Of a stretch of DNA of 64,000 bases, positions 53,026 to 62,661 are shown piece after piece (the first letter of the stretch is position 1; each line of letters opens with the position of its first letter). Position numbers and translations under genes: made by a program. The stretch is taken from assembly GCA_022447585.1 (NCBI GenBank), contig JAKVAR010000108.1, positions 169,808 through 233,807 on the forward strand, in the 5' to 3' direction. The notes under the pieces were generated by a model that saw only the letters and a list, made by a program, of their open reading frames with translations, made no database searches and was not told where the DNA came from. The stretch is from Crocinitomicaceae bacterium (GTDB lineage: Bacteria; Bacteroidota; Bacteroidia; Flavobacteriales_D; Crocinitomicaceae).

Positions 53026-54396
53026 TTATTGAATAATTAACTTGTGTGTTTCTGTAGTTGTCTCATTACTAATGTGTACGAAGTAAGAACCCACATTTAA
53101 GTGGTCAATATCAATTTCAATTGCGTTCTGAATATTATTCCTGTTTGAAACAATATTTCCAGTTAAATCAATTATTTCATAATTAAAAAGACCATTTGCT
53201 TTAATCATGACTTTGCTCTTGGCAGGATTAGGATACATGTTCACTTCCATCTCAACAAATTCTTCTAGACTAACATTGTTTCCAGAGAAACTTAGATCAT
53301 CTAAAATTAAAGTTGAACCTGGAGTTTCTCCAGAATAACCGATTATTGAAACCGAATCAGGTGTTCCCGCAATCGTTAGTGCTGAAGAGAATGGCGTGAA
53401 TGTATTTTGATCGGTTAAGGACTCAACGTGAAAACCTATCATTGTTCCTGATGCGAAAAATTGAACTTGTAGAAATGCTAAATCACCGTTAATCGGTGTA
53501 TACTTGTAGGCTCCCGAAAAAGTTGTTGGTGTGGCTGCATATGGCATTGGCATGAATGGATTATTCGCTCCGAAGTTAATTGGACCATTAGATAAGAATG
53601 ATGCAATTGTATCCAGATCTAAAATTTTAGTCGTCATTTCAATTGCATAGGATCCAGAATTAGCATCTGTTGTCTTTGTTGCGTTCTCAATTCCAGCGCC
53701 AATCAACAACGAATTTAACGTGTACCAGTTATCCGGTGTTTCTGAAGAAACGTTTGTCCAATTTTCAAAGCTATGATTCGGTAAAGTTGTAGTTTGAACT
53801 CCTCCAGAAATCAATTGCACATTGTCTATTTGAGACCAAGCTCCAGGTGTTCCAGCATATTCACCTCCAGGGTTGCTAGCAATAAATCCAATAAATAACT
53901 CATCTTGACTCTGGTTACCAACATACAATATAGCAGAAGTCCATGTTGAATTTGTGCCATAACAAACTGGAAGTATTTGAGTTTCTACAGGTGTACCAAG
54001 TTGATAGCGAATACAAAACATGAAAAGTGTATCTCCAACAGGTAGATCCGATTTGTATTGAAGGGAAATAGCCTCAAAATTGTCGGTGTATGGAATACCA
54101 GTATCAGGACCAGAAGTACCTGTTTCTCCATGGTAGACGTAACCTGCAATAGTATCATTACCCAACAATTTAGTTTCGATTCTAGCAGAGTAAATTCCAT
54201 CTTGAGCATCTGTTGATTGCGATACAGCATCTGCTCCGTAGTATTCTACATCGTTCGAACTTATCCAATCATCTGGAGTATCGTAGAGTGGTAAATTTGT
54301 CCAATTTTCGAAACCTCCGTTTTCAATTTGGCCCCATTGAGCCAATGCTCCCCAAGTTATTGTCGACGCAATTAATAGCGTGTAAAATTTTCTCAT
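53026..54396 (-). CDS. T9SS-secreted protein with two tandem beta-sandwich modules
   Basis: 456 residues. A signal peptide (MRKFYTLLIASTITWGALA) is followed by two similar modules, each opening with a SFENWTN-like motif (GGFENWTNLPLYDTPDDW and NHSFENWTNVSSETPDNW) and ending LILDDLSF- or IDNVQLIS-like. This resembles PCMD or carbohydrate-binding beta-sandwich domains of Bacteroidota. The last 75 residues are a type A T9SS sorting domain (NMYPNPAKSKVMIKA, FNYEIIDLTGNIV, GSYFVHIS, HKLIIQ). Probably a cell-surface or released binding protein. It has its own terminator. Confidence 0.85.
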   Translation of the reverse strand: MRKFYTLLIASTITWGALAQWGQIENGGFENWTNLPLYDTPDDWISSNDVEYYGADAVSQSTDAQDGIYSARIETKLLGNDTIAGYVYHGETGTSGPDTGIPYTDNFEAISLQYKSDLPVGDTLFMFCIRYQLGTPVETQILPVCYGTNSTWTSAILYVGNQSQDELFIGFIASNPGGEYAGTPGAWSQIDNVQLISGGVQTTTLPNHSFENWTNVSSETPDNWYTLNSLLIGAGIENATKTTDANSGSYAIEMTTKILDLDTIASFLSNGPINFGANNPFMPMPYAATPTTFSGAYKYTPINGDLAFLQVQFFASGTMIGFHVESLTDQNTFTPFSSALTIAGTPDSVSIIGYSGETPGSTLILDDLSFSGNNVSLEEFVEMEVNMYPNPAKSKVMIKANGLFNYEIIDLTGNIVSNRNNIQNAIEIDIDHLNVGSYFVHISNETTTETHKLIIQ

Positions 54397-54460
54397 ATTT
54401 AATTAGTTATGGCCGTAAAATTATAGAAACGAATTTGATTCAACAAAAGTTGATTTAAAT

Positions 54461-54943
54461 TTATATTTGACCTTGAAAGCTAGTGTATACAAGAATAAAT
54501 ATGATTGCTTTCTTTATTTCATCGGAAACGCTACTGAAGTCAACATCAATATGCCATCGTTCCATGTCGTTGGAGAAGACGGTTTTCATAGTCCCATTAG
54601 CAGCACCACTAACATCCCAACGATCAAAATCATTAGAGAATGTTGTTTTTACACGAACGGTTTGACCATCTCCATTAATTTCCCACGCATCGAAGTCGTT
54701 AGAATATACCGTGCGAAGTGTTACTGAATTACCAATTTTCCAGCTATCCCAATCATCACTGAATGTTGTTTTAATGGAAGTTCCATCACACCTCCAATTA
54801 TCCCAGTCATTAATAAAAACAGTACTTAACCTCAGGTTATCAAATTTCCATTTCGAAAAATCGTTAGAGAAAGTGGTGCTTAAATTCTGACTAAAAGCGG
54901 TTCCACAAAGCAATAATAAGATGGAAAACAGTATGTACTTCAT
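54461..54943 (-). CDS. Exported protein of six short aromatic repeats
   Basis: About 160 residues from the ATG at 54943 with signal peptide MKYILFSILLLLCGTAFSQ. The mature chain consists of six repeats of about 18-22 residues with the pattern T-T/V-F/Y-S-N/D-D-F/W-x-x-W: TTFSNDFSKWKF, TVFINDWDNWRC, TTFSDDWDSWKI, TVYSNDFDAWEI, TTFSNDFDRWDV, TVFSNDMERWHI. A short helical tail ends the protein. The repeats probably stack as beta-hairpins. Function unknown; I do not recognise a named family. It starts eight bases after the ABC permease stop and may share its transcript. Confidence 0.78.
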   Translation of the reverse strand: MKYILFSILLLLCGTAFSQNLSTTFSNDFSKWKFDNLRLSTVFINDWDNWRCDGTSIKTTFSDDWDSWKIGNSVTLRTVYSNDFDAWEINGDGQTVRVKTTFSNDFDRWDVSGAANGTMKTVFSNDMERWHIDVDFSSVSDEIKKAIIFILVYTSFQGQI

Positions 54944-54950
54944 ATTTGTT

Positions 54951-56141
54951 TTATAAAACCACGTTGGTCTCTTTATCAAATCTTTTATAAGAAATGACAA
55001 CTGCAACTATTGCAATCAGCATCATTATAGCAAAACTCAAGCCAAGAAGACCATAGTCTAATGTTCCTGCAATGAGTTCTTTTGTAGCCAGAACAACGTT
55101 CACAATCGGTATACATGCTGTTACAGCTGTTAATTCAATTCCAGGGAAGAATCCAACCATTGCAGGAAGAATAATTACAATGTTTAAAGGTGTTATAATA
55201 CTTTGTGCTTCCTTGAAACTCTTCGCGTAAACCGCTATGGGAATCATAATGCCAGCAATAAAAACAGTAAGAGGAATTAGTAATAAAAATAACATAATAA
55301 TGAAGTCTGCGCTTAGTATACCATGTATTACATTCAATAATTCTTCATTGTCCACCAGGTTCAACACCTCAATTGCGATAAATAAACCTAAAAGTGCTGC
55401 TGATGCCGCGAGTAACCCAGAAAGAACTACAACCCCCATTTTACCGAAAAGAATTTGCCACCTAGCAACAGGTGTAGTAAGTAATGTCTCAATTGTACCG
55501 CGTTCTTTTTCACCTGTAAATAAATCAATAGCAGGATACATGCAACCGAGGAAACCAAATGCAATGAAGATATATGGTAAAAATCCACCTGCCAATTTTC
55601 CAATCATTTCTTTACGCGAAGCAACATTATTATAGTCAGTTTCAATTGGTCTTAATTGAGTAGCATCTAGTTCCATGTCAAGATACCTTTCTTGCAAAGC
55701 GATATCCTCAATTGTTTCAATATATGCCCTAGCTCGATCCTCCATTCCAATGTCTGTAGCATTGTAAAATACTTTAACCTTAGCGGGTTTCTTATCAGCC
55801 ATATCTTCGTTGAATTTGGCATCTATATAAATCCCCATTTGAAGTGTGTCGTTGTGAATATCTTTTTTCAACTGAATAGAATCGGGATAAGCATAAAGGC
55901 CTTTTTTTCCATAGCTTTCTGGTAAGTTCTCTAGTTGATTAATAACATAGTTGTTTTTATCACCAACATATCCAATTTTAACTTCTTTGCTAGCTGCTTC
56001 TTCATTGAACGAAGCTGATACTGCAACAAAAACATTCATAATTATGGGGAAGACCAATATAGGAATCACCAACATCATCATTAGTGTTCTTCGATCTCTA
56101 AGTGTATCTTTTAATTCCTTTTTAAATATTGTGAAAATCAT
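54951..56141 (-). CDS. ABC-2 type permease (NatB-like)
   Basis: 396 residues. One N-terminal membrane helix (LMMMLVIPILVFPIIMNVFV), a large extracytoplasmic domain of about 150 residues, then five or six helices, with the ABC-2 signature TGEKERGTIETLLTTPVARW. This is the NatB/YhaP-like layout for ion or small-molecule export. The opening FKKELKDTLRDRRTL is the typical cytoplasmic coupling segment. It starts two bases after the ATPase gene stop, so the two form one exporter. The substrate is unknown. Confidence 0.88.
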   Translation of the reverse strand: MIFTIFKKELKDTLRDRRTLMMMLVIPILVFPIIMNVFVAVSASFNEEAASKEVKIGYVGDKNNYVINQLENLPESYGKKGLYAYPDSIQLKKDIHNDTLQMGIYIDAKFNEDMADKKPAKVKVFYNATDIGMEDRARAYIETIEDIALQERYLDMELDATQLRPIETDYNNVASRKEMIGKLAGGFLPYIFIAFGFLGCMYPAIDLFTGEKERGTIETLLTTPVARWQILFGKMGVVVLSGLLAASAALLGLFIAIEVLNLVDNEELLNVIHGILSADFIIMLFLLLIPLTVFIAGIMIPIAVYAKSFKEAQSIITPLNIVIILPAMVGFFPGIELTAVTACIPIVNVVLATKELIAGTLDYGLLGLSFAIMMLIAIVAVVISYKRFDKETNVVL

Positions 56142-56143
56142 AA

Positions 56144-56914
56144 TTAGTGAGATTTAGAAGCGTTAACAATTCGAATAAATTCTGCGGTAAGATTTTCGGC
56201 CTGCATTTGACCTTTAAACTCATCCATAGTGCCATCAAAAAGCATTTTCCCCTTATGAATAATTGCCATGTCATCACAGAGTAGATCAACTTCACTCATA
56301 ATATGCGAGGAGAAAATGACTGTTTTTCCTTGGTCTTTACAATCTCCAATTAATTGAATGATATTCTCAGCTGTAATTACATCCAGTCCGCTCGTTGGCT
56401 CATCAAAAACAACTACTTCAGGATCGTGAATCATTGTTCTACAGATAGACACCTTTTGTTTCATCCCGGTAGAAAGTTTTCCGATTCTTTTACCTTGAAA
56501 ATCGTGCATGTCTAATAAGGAATATAACCGTTCTTTTCTCTCTTCAAAATCATTTTTAGAAATCCCGTATAGGTCAGCGAAGTATTTGATGACTTCATTT
56601 GGCGTCAACCTAGCATATAATCCCGTAGACCCAGTTATGAAGCCTATTTTCTTTCGAGCTTCGTTCGGTTGAGCAATGGCATCAATACCAGCAATTTTAA
56701 TGCTTCCAGAAGTAGGCTTGAAAATAGTTGAAATCATTCTTAAGGTTGTAGTTTTTCCTGCACCGTTTGGACCTAACAAAGAGAATACTCTTCCTGGTTT
56801 GCAGTTAAAACTAACGCCATTAACTGCTGTTGCAATTGGTTGCTTCGTATTGAGCTCCTTTCTTTGCTGTTTTGAAAGGACGAACTCCTTTCTTAAATCT
56901 GAGATTTCTATCAT
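56144..56914 (-). CDS. ABC transporter ATP-binding protein (NatA-like)
   Basis: 256 residues with all ABC motifs: Walker A LLGPNGAGKTTTLRM, Q-loop region IGFITGSTGLYARLTP, signature LSTGMKQKVSICR, Walker B VVVFDEPTSGLD and the H-loop FSSHIMSE. The DrrA/NatA-like subfamily partners ABC-2 permeases. Its neighbour two bases downstream is such a permease. The pair may drive export of Na+, a lipid or an antibiotic-like molecule; sequence alone cannot decide. Confidence 0.92.
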   Translation of the reverse strand: MIEISDLRKEFVLSKQQRKELNTKQPIATAVNGVSFNCKPGRVFSLLGPNGAGKTTTLRMISTIFKPTSGSIKIAGIDAIAQPNEARKKIGFITGSTGLYARLTPNEVIKYFADLYGISKNDFEERKERLYSLLDMHDFQGKRIGKLSTGMKQKVSICRTMIHDPEVVVFDEPTSGLDVITAENIIQLIGDCKDQGKTVIFSSHIMSEVDLLCDDMAIIHKGKMLFDGTMDEFKGQMQAENLTAEFIRIVNASKSH

Positions 56915-57028
56915 CTAAAAATAATGTTTGTACTAAGTTAATTATTCAAGGGTGATTTTTTTCTTTTAAAGTATGACTGGTACTTAATAAGTAGGAGAGC
57001 GGATAAAATTATGTTTAAATGATTATTT

Positions 57029-58345
57029 CTAAAGTAAATAATCAACTCGAAGAAAGACTTCCCAATACTTTTCCATATCCATGTTCTCGTAATGAATGAA
57101 ATAATATCGGTATTGATAAATCTGAATTTGACAAATGACAATGAGAACTGAAATTATACTCAATAATGTTATTCTTGATAGTCGCTTCTGCATTGATTTT
57201 AATGCGAATCCTAGCGGTATTGCAAAGAACGGAATGAAGTCTACAAATACTCTTGAAGAAAAACTTCCACCATACCACCAATTCCACCATGATGAAAGAA
57301 TGTAAATGAGTAGAGCTAGAAAACCAATAAGAGTCAGAGACTGAAATTTATCATTACGGAACATGAAGTACAAACCTAGCAGCGAAACTAAATAGATTGG
57401 AGTATAAAGGAATAATCCTTTTCTATAGCTAAATAAGATATCAATGATATGTGGATCTAAGAAGTTAAACCCTTCTTCTCCATAAGAGAAAACAAAGAAT
57501 GAGCCCGTTGATATTTTGTAAATGAAAAGTTGTATTGATATTACTAGAACTCCCAATAATAGCCCTATTAATGTCGTTCGTTTGTAATGTCCAACTAGAT
57601 TTCGAAATCCAGCTATAAGGCTTTCTTTTGAGCCGGCAAGAAATGGAATGGCGAAAATTACGAGTCCATTTACAGGTCTTATCAGTACAATGAATCCCGT
57701 GATTATAGCGATGAGTATTATTCTTCTAGCGGATGGGCTGTTGAAATAAAGCTTTGTTTGATAAAGAAATAATGTGATGAAGACAAAAGAATAAATGTGA
57801 GACATTCCTATGTCTATGATACTGTATGAAAACAGGTTTGAACCAAAGACAAATGCAATTAATACTATCGCATTATTCCAGCCTTGAATATCAAAAAGTT
57901 TGAGAAGTTTACTGATTAATATTAAACCGAAAAGTAAGTATAACAATGAACCGATTGTTATTGAAATGATGTAGGGTTTTGAGTATCCATCAGATTCATA
58001 CCCAAGTGTTTCAGCAAGCGAATGGGCAATAATAAAAAATGGAGCTTGTGCAATTGCAGTTCCCGAGTAATACTTATTGATGTATTTACCTTCGTGCATT
58101 GATCGATAGTCGTAAAATCCATCTTCGTTGTAATATTTACCATTTTCAATTGCTTCAAAAAAACCAAAATTTAGATCATGGTAAATGAGTGTAGCAGGCA
58201 GATACGCATAATATCCTTTAGCATCAGCGTTGATTATGTTTTCCCAACTATTAGGTCTGCTCCAGTTTAGGTTGTTGCTGACCAAGGTCATGATTAACAT
58301 AATGCTAAGAATAGTCCAGTTGGGGATGCTGTTCAGTTTACTCAA
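57029..58345 (-). CDS. Polytopic membrane protein, probable GT-C glycosyltransferase
   Basis: 438 residues with about ten membrane helices. The first outer loop carries INADAKGYYAYLPATLIYHD, where Asp-Ala-Lys-Gly-Tyr-Tyr resembles the acidic donor-binding site of GT-C enzymes. Later loops have FVLIRPVNGL- and SSWWNWWYGGSFSSRVFVDF-like blocks rich in Trp and Arg, also typical. Many Bacteroidota surface-glycan loci contain such proteins. It stands alone, with about 110 bases before the ABC operon. Probable; the sugar and acceptor are unknown. Confidence 0.65.
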   Translation of the reverse strand: MSKLNSIPNWTILSIMLIMTLVSNNLNWSRPNSWENIINADAKGYYAYLPATLIYHDLNFGFFEAIENGKYYNEDGFYDYRSMHEGKYINKYYSGTAIAQAPFFIIAHSLAETLGYESDGYSKPYIISITIGSLLYLLFGLILISKLLKLFDIQGWNNAIVLIAFVFGSNLFSYSIIDIGMSHIYSFVFITLFLYQTKLYFNSPSARRIILIAIITGFIVLIRPVNGLVIFAIPFLAGSKESLIAGFRNLVGHYKRTTLIGLLLGVLVISIQLFIYKISTGSFFVFSYGEEGFNFLDPHIIDILFSYRKGLFLYTPIYLVSLLGLYFMFRNDKFQSLTLIGFLALLIYILSSWWNWWYGGSFSSRVFVDFIPFFAIPLGFALKSMQKRLSRITLLSIISVLIVICQIQIYQYRYYFIHYENMDMEKYWEVFLRVDYLL

Positions 58346-58618
58346 GTAAATTTCATTTAAAGGACTAATTTAATAATTTGTCAGAAGTACATTATATATG
58401 TTCTTGCTAAATATTATTTGCCCGAATGAATCGATATAATTCTAAACGAAGTTAAGGTGATGTATCATGCTCCCAGGTAATGGAAGAACATGTTCTCGGT
58501 GAAAGAGATTTAATAATTCCTTTGGAAATGATCAATTTTCGCTGCTCAGGAAGATATTGGACAAGTCGAACAGGTGGAGTTTAATCAGTTTCCCTCGGTT
58601 GTGTATATGAAATAGGTC

Positions 58619-59623
58619 TTACTCGCAAATACGACCTTTGTGCTGATCATTATGGAAGTGAGCATCTAATTCTTTCATTTCTTCAATTAATTCAGCAGAA
58701 GGCGGAGTATGTTGTAATTCAGATAAATCCGGCTGTCCCGCATCCACCCATGCAGTGTACCAAACAGAACCAACACAGGCAATTGCAGCTCTAAGTCTTC
58801 GTTCAACCATTCCATTCATTCTACGGTGATATTCCTGAGAGAATTCATAAGAATAAACAGATGTTGTAATGTTACCTCTACGTTCAAAGCTATATTTTCT
58901 ATCTGAAGGAAAGTCGTTGGTTACATCTCGTTCAATTTGTAAAACAGAATCAACAGCCATGTGAGAATCGTAAACAGCTTCCCAAATATGGTTATCTAGA
59001 TCTTTTATGTATTCCGCCTTCCCTACAAAGTAATCGTAGTTTTTATAGTTTATTTCCACCAATCTCGATTCCCATAAACCATGGATCCCTTTTTGATTTG
59101 TTAATTGACCGTTATAATTCTCAGTTGTATGCAATGGGACGTGAGCGTCACCAATATAATGTCCTATATCTGCAGAATATTTAAGGATTAAATCGACGTT
59201 TTTATTTTCAAACGCTTTTTGAAGTCTATACTTCATTACAGGAATATGCCATGGAACAATGCCATAGGCTTGAAGTGTATCTTCGGATAGTTTTTCGACT
59301 GCATCCTTCCATCTTCTAGGAACAATTTCGAATGGATCTTCGCCATGATGCGCGTAATGGTCAATGTCGATGTAATGACGCTGAGCTTCTCCATCCACAG
59401 CATAACGTCGTTTATCAGGATCAACAGCATGCTCTGTAATGTACTCTAGATGATCCTTAAAGAAACCAAACATCTCAGGTGGTAGTGTGAAAGTCGCAAT
59501 ACGATTTATTCGCTTATGTCCAAAAAAACCCCATCTTTTTTGCATTGATTCTCTTTCACCAAGACTTAGTAATATTGGCAGAGCAATCAGCAGGATGATT
59601 TTATAGTTTCGTAAGTTTCCCAT
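58619..59623 (-). CDS. Zinc-dependent phospholipase C / S1-P1 nuclease-like protein
   Basis: 334 residues with an N-terminal hydrophobic signal (IILLIALPILLSLG). Zinc-ligand motifs of the S1/P1 nuclease and phospholipase C superfamily are in place: WGFFGHKRINRIA (Trp and His), RHYIDIDHY, HYIGDAHVPLHTTENYNG (H-x3-D-x-H) and HGLWESRLV (His and Glu). It should act in the periplasm or outside on phosphodiester bonds of nucleic acid or lipid; which one is not clear. It overlaps the end of comB by 23 bases on the same strand, so it is probably co-transcribed with it. Confidence 0.82.
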   Translation of the reverse strand: MGNLRNYKIILLIALPILLSLGERESMQKRWGFFGHKRINRIATFTLPPEMFGFFKDHLEYITEHAVDPDKRRYAVDGEAQRHYIDIDHYAHHGEDPFEIVPRRWKDAVEKLSEDTLQAYGIVPWHIPVMKYRLQKAFENKNVDLILKYSADIGHYIGDAHVPLHTTENYNGQLTNQKGIHGLWESRLVEINYKNYDYFVGKAEYIKDLDNHIWEAVYDSHMAVDSVLQIERDVTNDFPSDRKYSFERRGNITTSVYSYEFSQEYHRRMNGMVERRLRAAIACVGSVWYTAWVDAGQPDLSELQHTPPSAELIEEMKELDAHFHNDQHKGRICE

Positions 59624-60320
59624 CTTTTAAAATCGGAATAGAAGTAGATGTATTAGGCGTTAAGCAATATTTGACATCTTCATTTAAGTTCAAGTTTTTC
59701 AACCGTCTTCGATGAGAACTCGATTTTAAATACCCTAAAGGGTTATCCCAAGCTGAAAGATACAAATATTTTGCCGCTATTGATGAGTCTTCATTTGATC
59801 TGAAGTCTCCCGTTTTAATTAAGTAGTCAGAAATTGCTCCAGCGCAAATAGTATCTTCTAAATTGAATTTATCTTGCCATCCAGAACATAAACAAAGTAC
59901 ATTTTTGTCTTGTTTTGCTAACCATTCGCATAATGCGTTTAGATTTAATAGAGAGCCTACAACTACCGTGTCTGCCTCTGAAGCAATGCTTAATGCTTTC
60001 GTTCCATTCGTAGTAGAAAGGACAACATCTTTTCCTTTCAATGCTTCTTTCATATATGAATAAGGAGAGTTGCCAAAATCAAAGCCTTCAACAATTTGTC
60101 CTTTTCTTTCCGCTCCAACCAGATAACCTTTCTTCTGATATTCACGAGCTTCATCAATAGTCGCTACCGGTATAATTGATTTAATGCCATGGTCAAATGC
60201 AGCACAAATTGCAGATGTTGCTCTAAGAACGTCAATTACTACTACAATATCGTATTCGTCTTTAAAGTATTCGTATTCTCCAGGTGTGAAGCAAACCTCC
60301 ACGTGTTTTCTCATATCCAT
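59601..60320 (-). CDS. comB: 2-phosphosulfolactate phosphatase ComB
   Basis: 239 residues of the ComB family, a Mg-dependent phosphatase unrelated to HAD enzymes, which turns phosphosulfolactate into sulfolactate. Family blocks: VVVIDVLRATSAICAAFDHG, LVGAERKGQIVEGFDFGNSP, VVLSTTNGTKAL and LCSGWQDKFNLEDTICAGAI. The length is normal. The start is 60320 or, less likely, 60314. It complements ComA encoded at 32.7-33.5 kb. A promoter-like box lies eight bases upstream, so it may be expressed separately from uvrB. Confidence 0.92.
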   Translation of the reverse strand: MDMRKHVEVCFTPGEYEYFKDEYDIVVVIDVLRATSAICAAFDHGIKSIIPVATIDEAREYQKKGYLVGAERKGQIVEGFDFGNSPYSYMKEALKGKDVVLSTTNGTKALSIASEADTVVVGSLLNLNALCEWLAKQDKNVLCLCSGWQDKFNLEDTICAGAISDYLIKTGDFRSNEDSSIAAKYLYLSAWDNPLGYLKSSSHRRRLKNLNLNEDVKYCLTPNTSTSIPILKDGKLTKL

Positions 60321-60327
60321 ATTGGTG

Positions 60328-60335
60328 CGAAATTA
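60328..60335 (-). promoter_or_regulatory. Variant -7 box (TAATTTCG) upstream of comB
   Basis: On the minus strand TAATTTCG, one mismatch from TAnnTTTG, ends seven bases before the comB ATG. It lies in the 25-base gap after the DUF3817 gene. Confidence 0.35.
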
Positions 60336-60345
60336 GCAAAAAACC

Positions 60346-60642
60346 TTATTCAATTTCGTGTTTCAATATCTTATAATCAACAATGAATGTTGCAAAAGGA
60401 AGTAATGATGATGCTAAACAGATTAATGTCCTTAAAATGGTCCATTTTTTCTTTACCGCAAAACGTAATACCCAAACGCAAAATGCGATAAATAATACGC
60501 CGTGAATCATTCCAACAATCTTATTAGGCATTGGCATTTCATACCAGTACTTTAAAGGCATTGTAAGTCCTAAAAGGAGATATGAGACACCTTCTAACAC
60601 TGCTAAAATTCTAAGCTGACCTAAAAGTGATTTTATGTTCAT
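60346..60642 (-). CDS. DUF3817 membrane protein
   Basis: 98 residues with three membrane helices (VLEGVSYLLLGLTMPLKYW, IVGMIHGVLFIAFCVWVLRF, TLICLASSLLPFATFIVDY). The LEGVSYLLLG and MIHGVLFI motifs define DUF3817, a small integral membrane family of unknown function. It overlaps the uvrB stop by four bases, so it is translated with uvrB. Confidence 0.88.
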   Translation of the reverse strand: MNIKSLLGQLRILAVLEGVSYLLLGLTMPLKYWYEMPMPNKIVGMIHGVLFIAFCVWVLRFAVKKKWTILRTLICLASSLLPFATFIVDYKILKHEIE

Positions 60643-62657
60643 TGTTTGGATTTTTTAATTTTTTCTAATGCGAATAATTCATCACGAAGTCTGGCAGCTT
60701 CAATAAAATCAAGGTCTTTCGCCGCTTTCTCCATTTGCTTGCGCGCGTATTTAATGGATTTCTCCAACTCATCATCACTCATGTATTTTACAACTGGATC
60801 GGCTGCTAAAGATGATGTTGATTCAATTTTGTAATCAACTTCTCCATCACCATCGGCTACCTGAGTGCTTTTTATGATCTTTTCAGTTGATTTAATCAAT
60901 GGAGTTGGGACAAGTCCATGCTCAGAATTATAATCTTCTTGAATTTTCCTTCGTCTTGCAGTTTCGTCAATCGTTTTCTGCATAGAGTCGGTCACCTTGT
61001 CTCCATACATGATAACCATTCCATTTACATTTCTTGCAGCGCGACCGACGGTTTGGACCAATGACCTTTCATTTCTTAAGAATCCTTCTTTGTCTGCATC
61101 GATTATAGCTACAAGTGATACTTCTGGTAAATCCAATCCTTCACGAAGTAGGTTAACACCAATTAGTACATCGAATTCTCCTAGTCGCAATTGACGAAGT
61201 ATTTCAACTCGATCTAACGTGTCAACTTCTGAGTGGATGTATTGACATGCTATACCTAATCGATTTAAATATTTTTGAAGCTCTTCAGCCATTCGTTTGG
61301 TAAGTGTCGTTACCAAAGTTCGTTCATCTTTGGCAATCCTCAAATGAATCTCTTCGATTAAATTATCAATTTGGTTTTTGCTAGGTCTTACTTCGATAAT
61401 TGGATCTAATAAACCGGTCGGCCTAATTACTTGTTCAATAATTACTCCTTCTGATTTTTCTAGTTCATAATCTGCCGGTGTTGCCGAAACATATAATACT
61501 TGATTCAGCATCATTTCAAATTCTTCAAACTTTAAAGGTCTATTGACTAAGGCTGACGGTAATCTAAACCCATGCTCTACCAGATTTTCTTTTCTTGATC
61601 TATCACCTCCGTACATTCCTCTTATTTGAGGAATTGTCACATGACTTTCATCAATAATTGTAAGATAATTTTCTGGAAAATAGTCAAGTAAACAAAATGG
61701 TCTGGCACCAGGTTTTCTGCCGTCAAAATAACGTGAATAATTCTCAATTCCACTACAATAACCTAACTCTTTTATCATTTCAATATCCAGATTAGTACGC
61801 TCTTCAAGTCTTTTAGCTTCAATATCTCTAAAATCTTGTTTTAAGTATTCAGTCCTTCTAAGCAAATCTTTTTGCATATCAAAAATCGCAACATTAACCT
61901 TATTTGTAGATGTCATAAACAAGTTAGTGGGGCATATTCTAATATTATCATGTTTTTCTAAGAATTTAAACTCTTTACTAGTGTAACTTTCAATGCCAGC
62001 AATCTTATTTTCATCCAATTTAATTCTGAATATAATATCTGAGTAAGATGGATATACGTCAACATTATTTCCAATTGCTCTAAAAGTTCCTCTTTCTAGA
62101 CTTTCAGTTGTTCTTGAATAAAATGCATTTACTAAGCTCTTAATCAAAATTTGCCTATCCATTTTTGAGTTTTGATTTAAAAAAATTATTCCATTGTAAT
62201 AATCATCAGGATTACCCATACCGTAGATACAAGAAACGGAAGAAACAACAATTATGTCTTTTCTACCAGAAAGTAGTGAAGAAGTTGCTTTTAATCTGTA
62301 TTTTTCTATCTCTTCATTTATTGACAAATCTTTCTCAATGTAAATGCCAGTAGATGGAATATATGCTTCTGGTTGATAATAATCATAATACGACACAAAA
62401 TATTCTACACAATTGTTTGGAAAAAAAGATTTGAACTCGCTAAATAATTGAGCAGCAAGAGTTTTATTATGGCTAAGAACAAGTGTAGGTCTTCCAATTT
62501 CTTTAATCACATTGGCAACTGTGAATGTTTTTCCTGATCCAGTAACACCAAGTAAAGTTTGGTAAGGAAAATTATTGTTTAATCCAGAGACTAGTTCATT
62601 AATTGCTTTTGGCTGATCACCAGTTGGTTTAAAACTTGATTCTAATTTAAAATTCAT
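60639..62657 (-). CDS. uvrB: Excinuclease ABC subunit UvrB
   Basis: 672 residues from the ATG at 62657, the usual length; an upstream extension is not conserved. Motifs: FKPTGDQPKAI, Walker A GVTGSGKT (37-44), the DNA-gripping hairpin YYDYYQPEAYIPSTGIYIEK, DESHVTIPQI, VLYVSATPADYE, VGRAARNVNG, and a C-terminal UVR helix pair (KQMEKAAKDLDFIEAARLRD) that contacts UvrC. It verifies damage in nucleotide excision repair. The 5' third is markedly poorer in G+C and richer in Asn/Lys/Ile codons than the rest. It lies four bases after aroE and overlaps the DUF3817 gene. Confidence 0.97.
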   Translation of the reverse strand: MNFKLESSFKPTGDQPKAINELVSGLNNNFPYQTLLGVTGSGKTFTVANVIKEIGRPTLVLSHNKTLAAQLFSEFKSFFPNNCVEYFVSYYDYYQPEAYIPSTGIYIEKDLSINEEIEKYRLKATSSLLSGRKDIIVVSSVSCIYGMGNPDDYYNGIIFLNQNSKMDRQILIKSLVNAFYSRTTESLERGTFRAIGNNVDVYPSYSDIIFRIKLDENKIAGIESYTSKEFKFLEKHDNIRICPTNLFMTSTNKVNVAIFDMQKDLLRRTEYLKQDFRDIEAKRLEERTNLDIEMIKELGYCSGIENYSRYFDGRKPGARPFCLLDYFPENYLTIIDESHVTIPQIRGMYGGDRSRKENLVEHGFRLPSALVNRPLKFEEFEMMLNQVLYVSATPADYELEKSEGVIIEQVIRPTGLLDPIIEVRPSKNQIDNLIEEIHLRIAKDERTLVTTLTKRMAEELQKYLNRLGIACQYIHSEVDTLDRVEILRQLRLGEFDVLIGVNLLREGLDLPEVSLVAIIDADKEGFLRNERSLVQTVGRAARNVNGMVIMYGDKVTDSMQKTIDETARRRKIQEDYNSEHGLVPTPLIKSTEKIIKSTQVADGDGEVDYKIESTSSLAADPVVKYMSDDELEKSIKYARKQMEKAAKDLDFIEAARLRDELFALEKIKKSKQ

Positions 62658-62661
62658 AATA

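Noticed and set aside
55237..55635. 132-codon plus-strand frame inside the ABC permease gene
   Set aside because: A shadow of the confident permease reading frame.
58480..58584. 34-codon plus-strand frame starting MEEHVLGERDLIIPLEM between the GT-C-like and phospholipase-like genes
   Set aside because: Too short to separate from chance; no ribosome site, promoter or known family. It could be a remnant.
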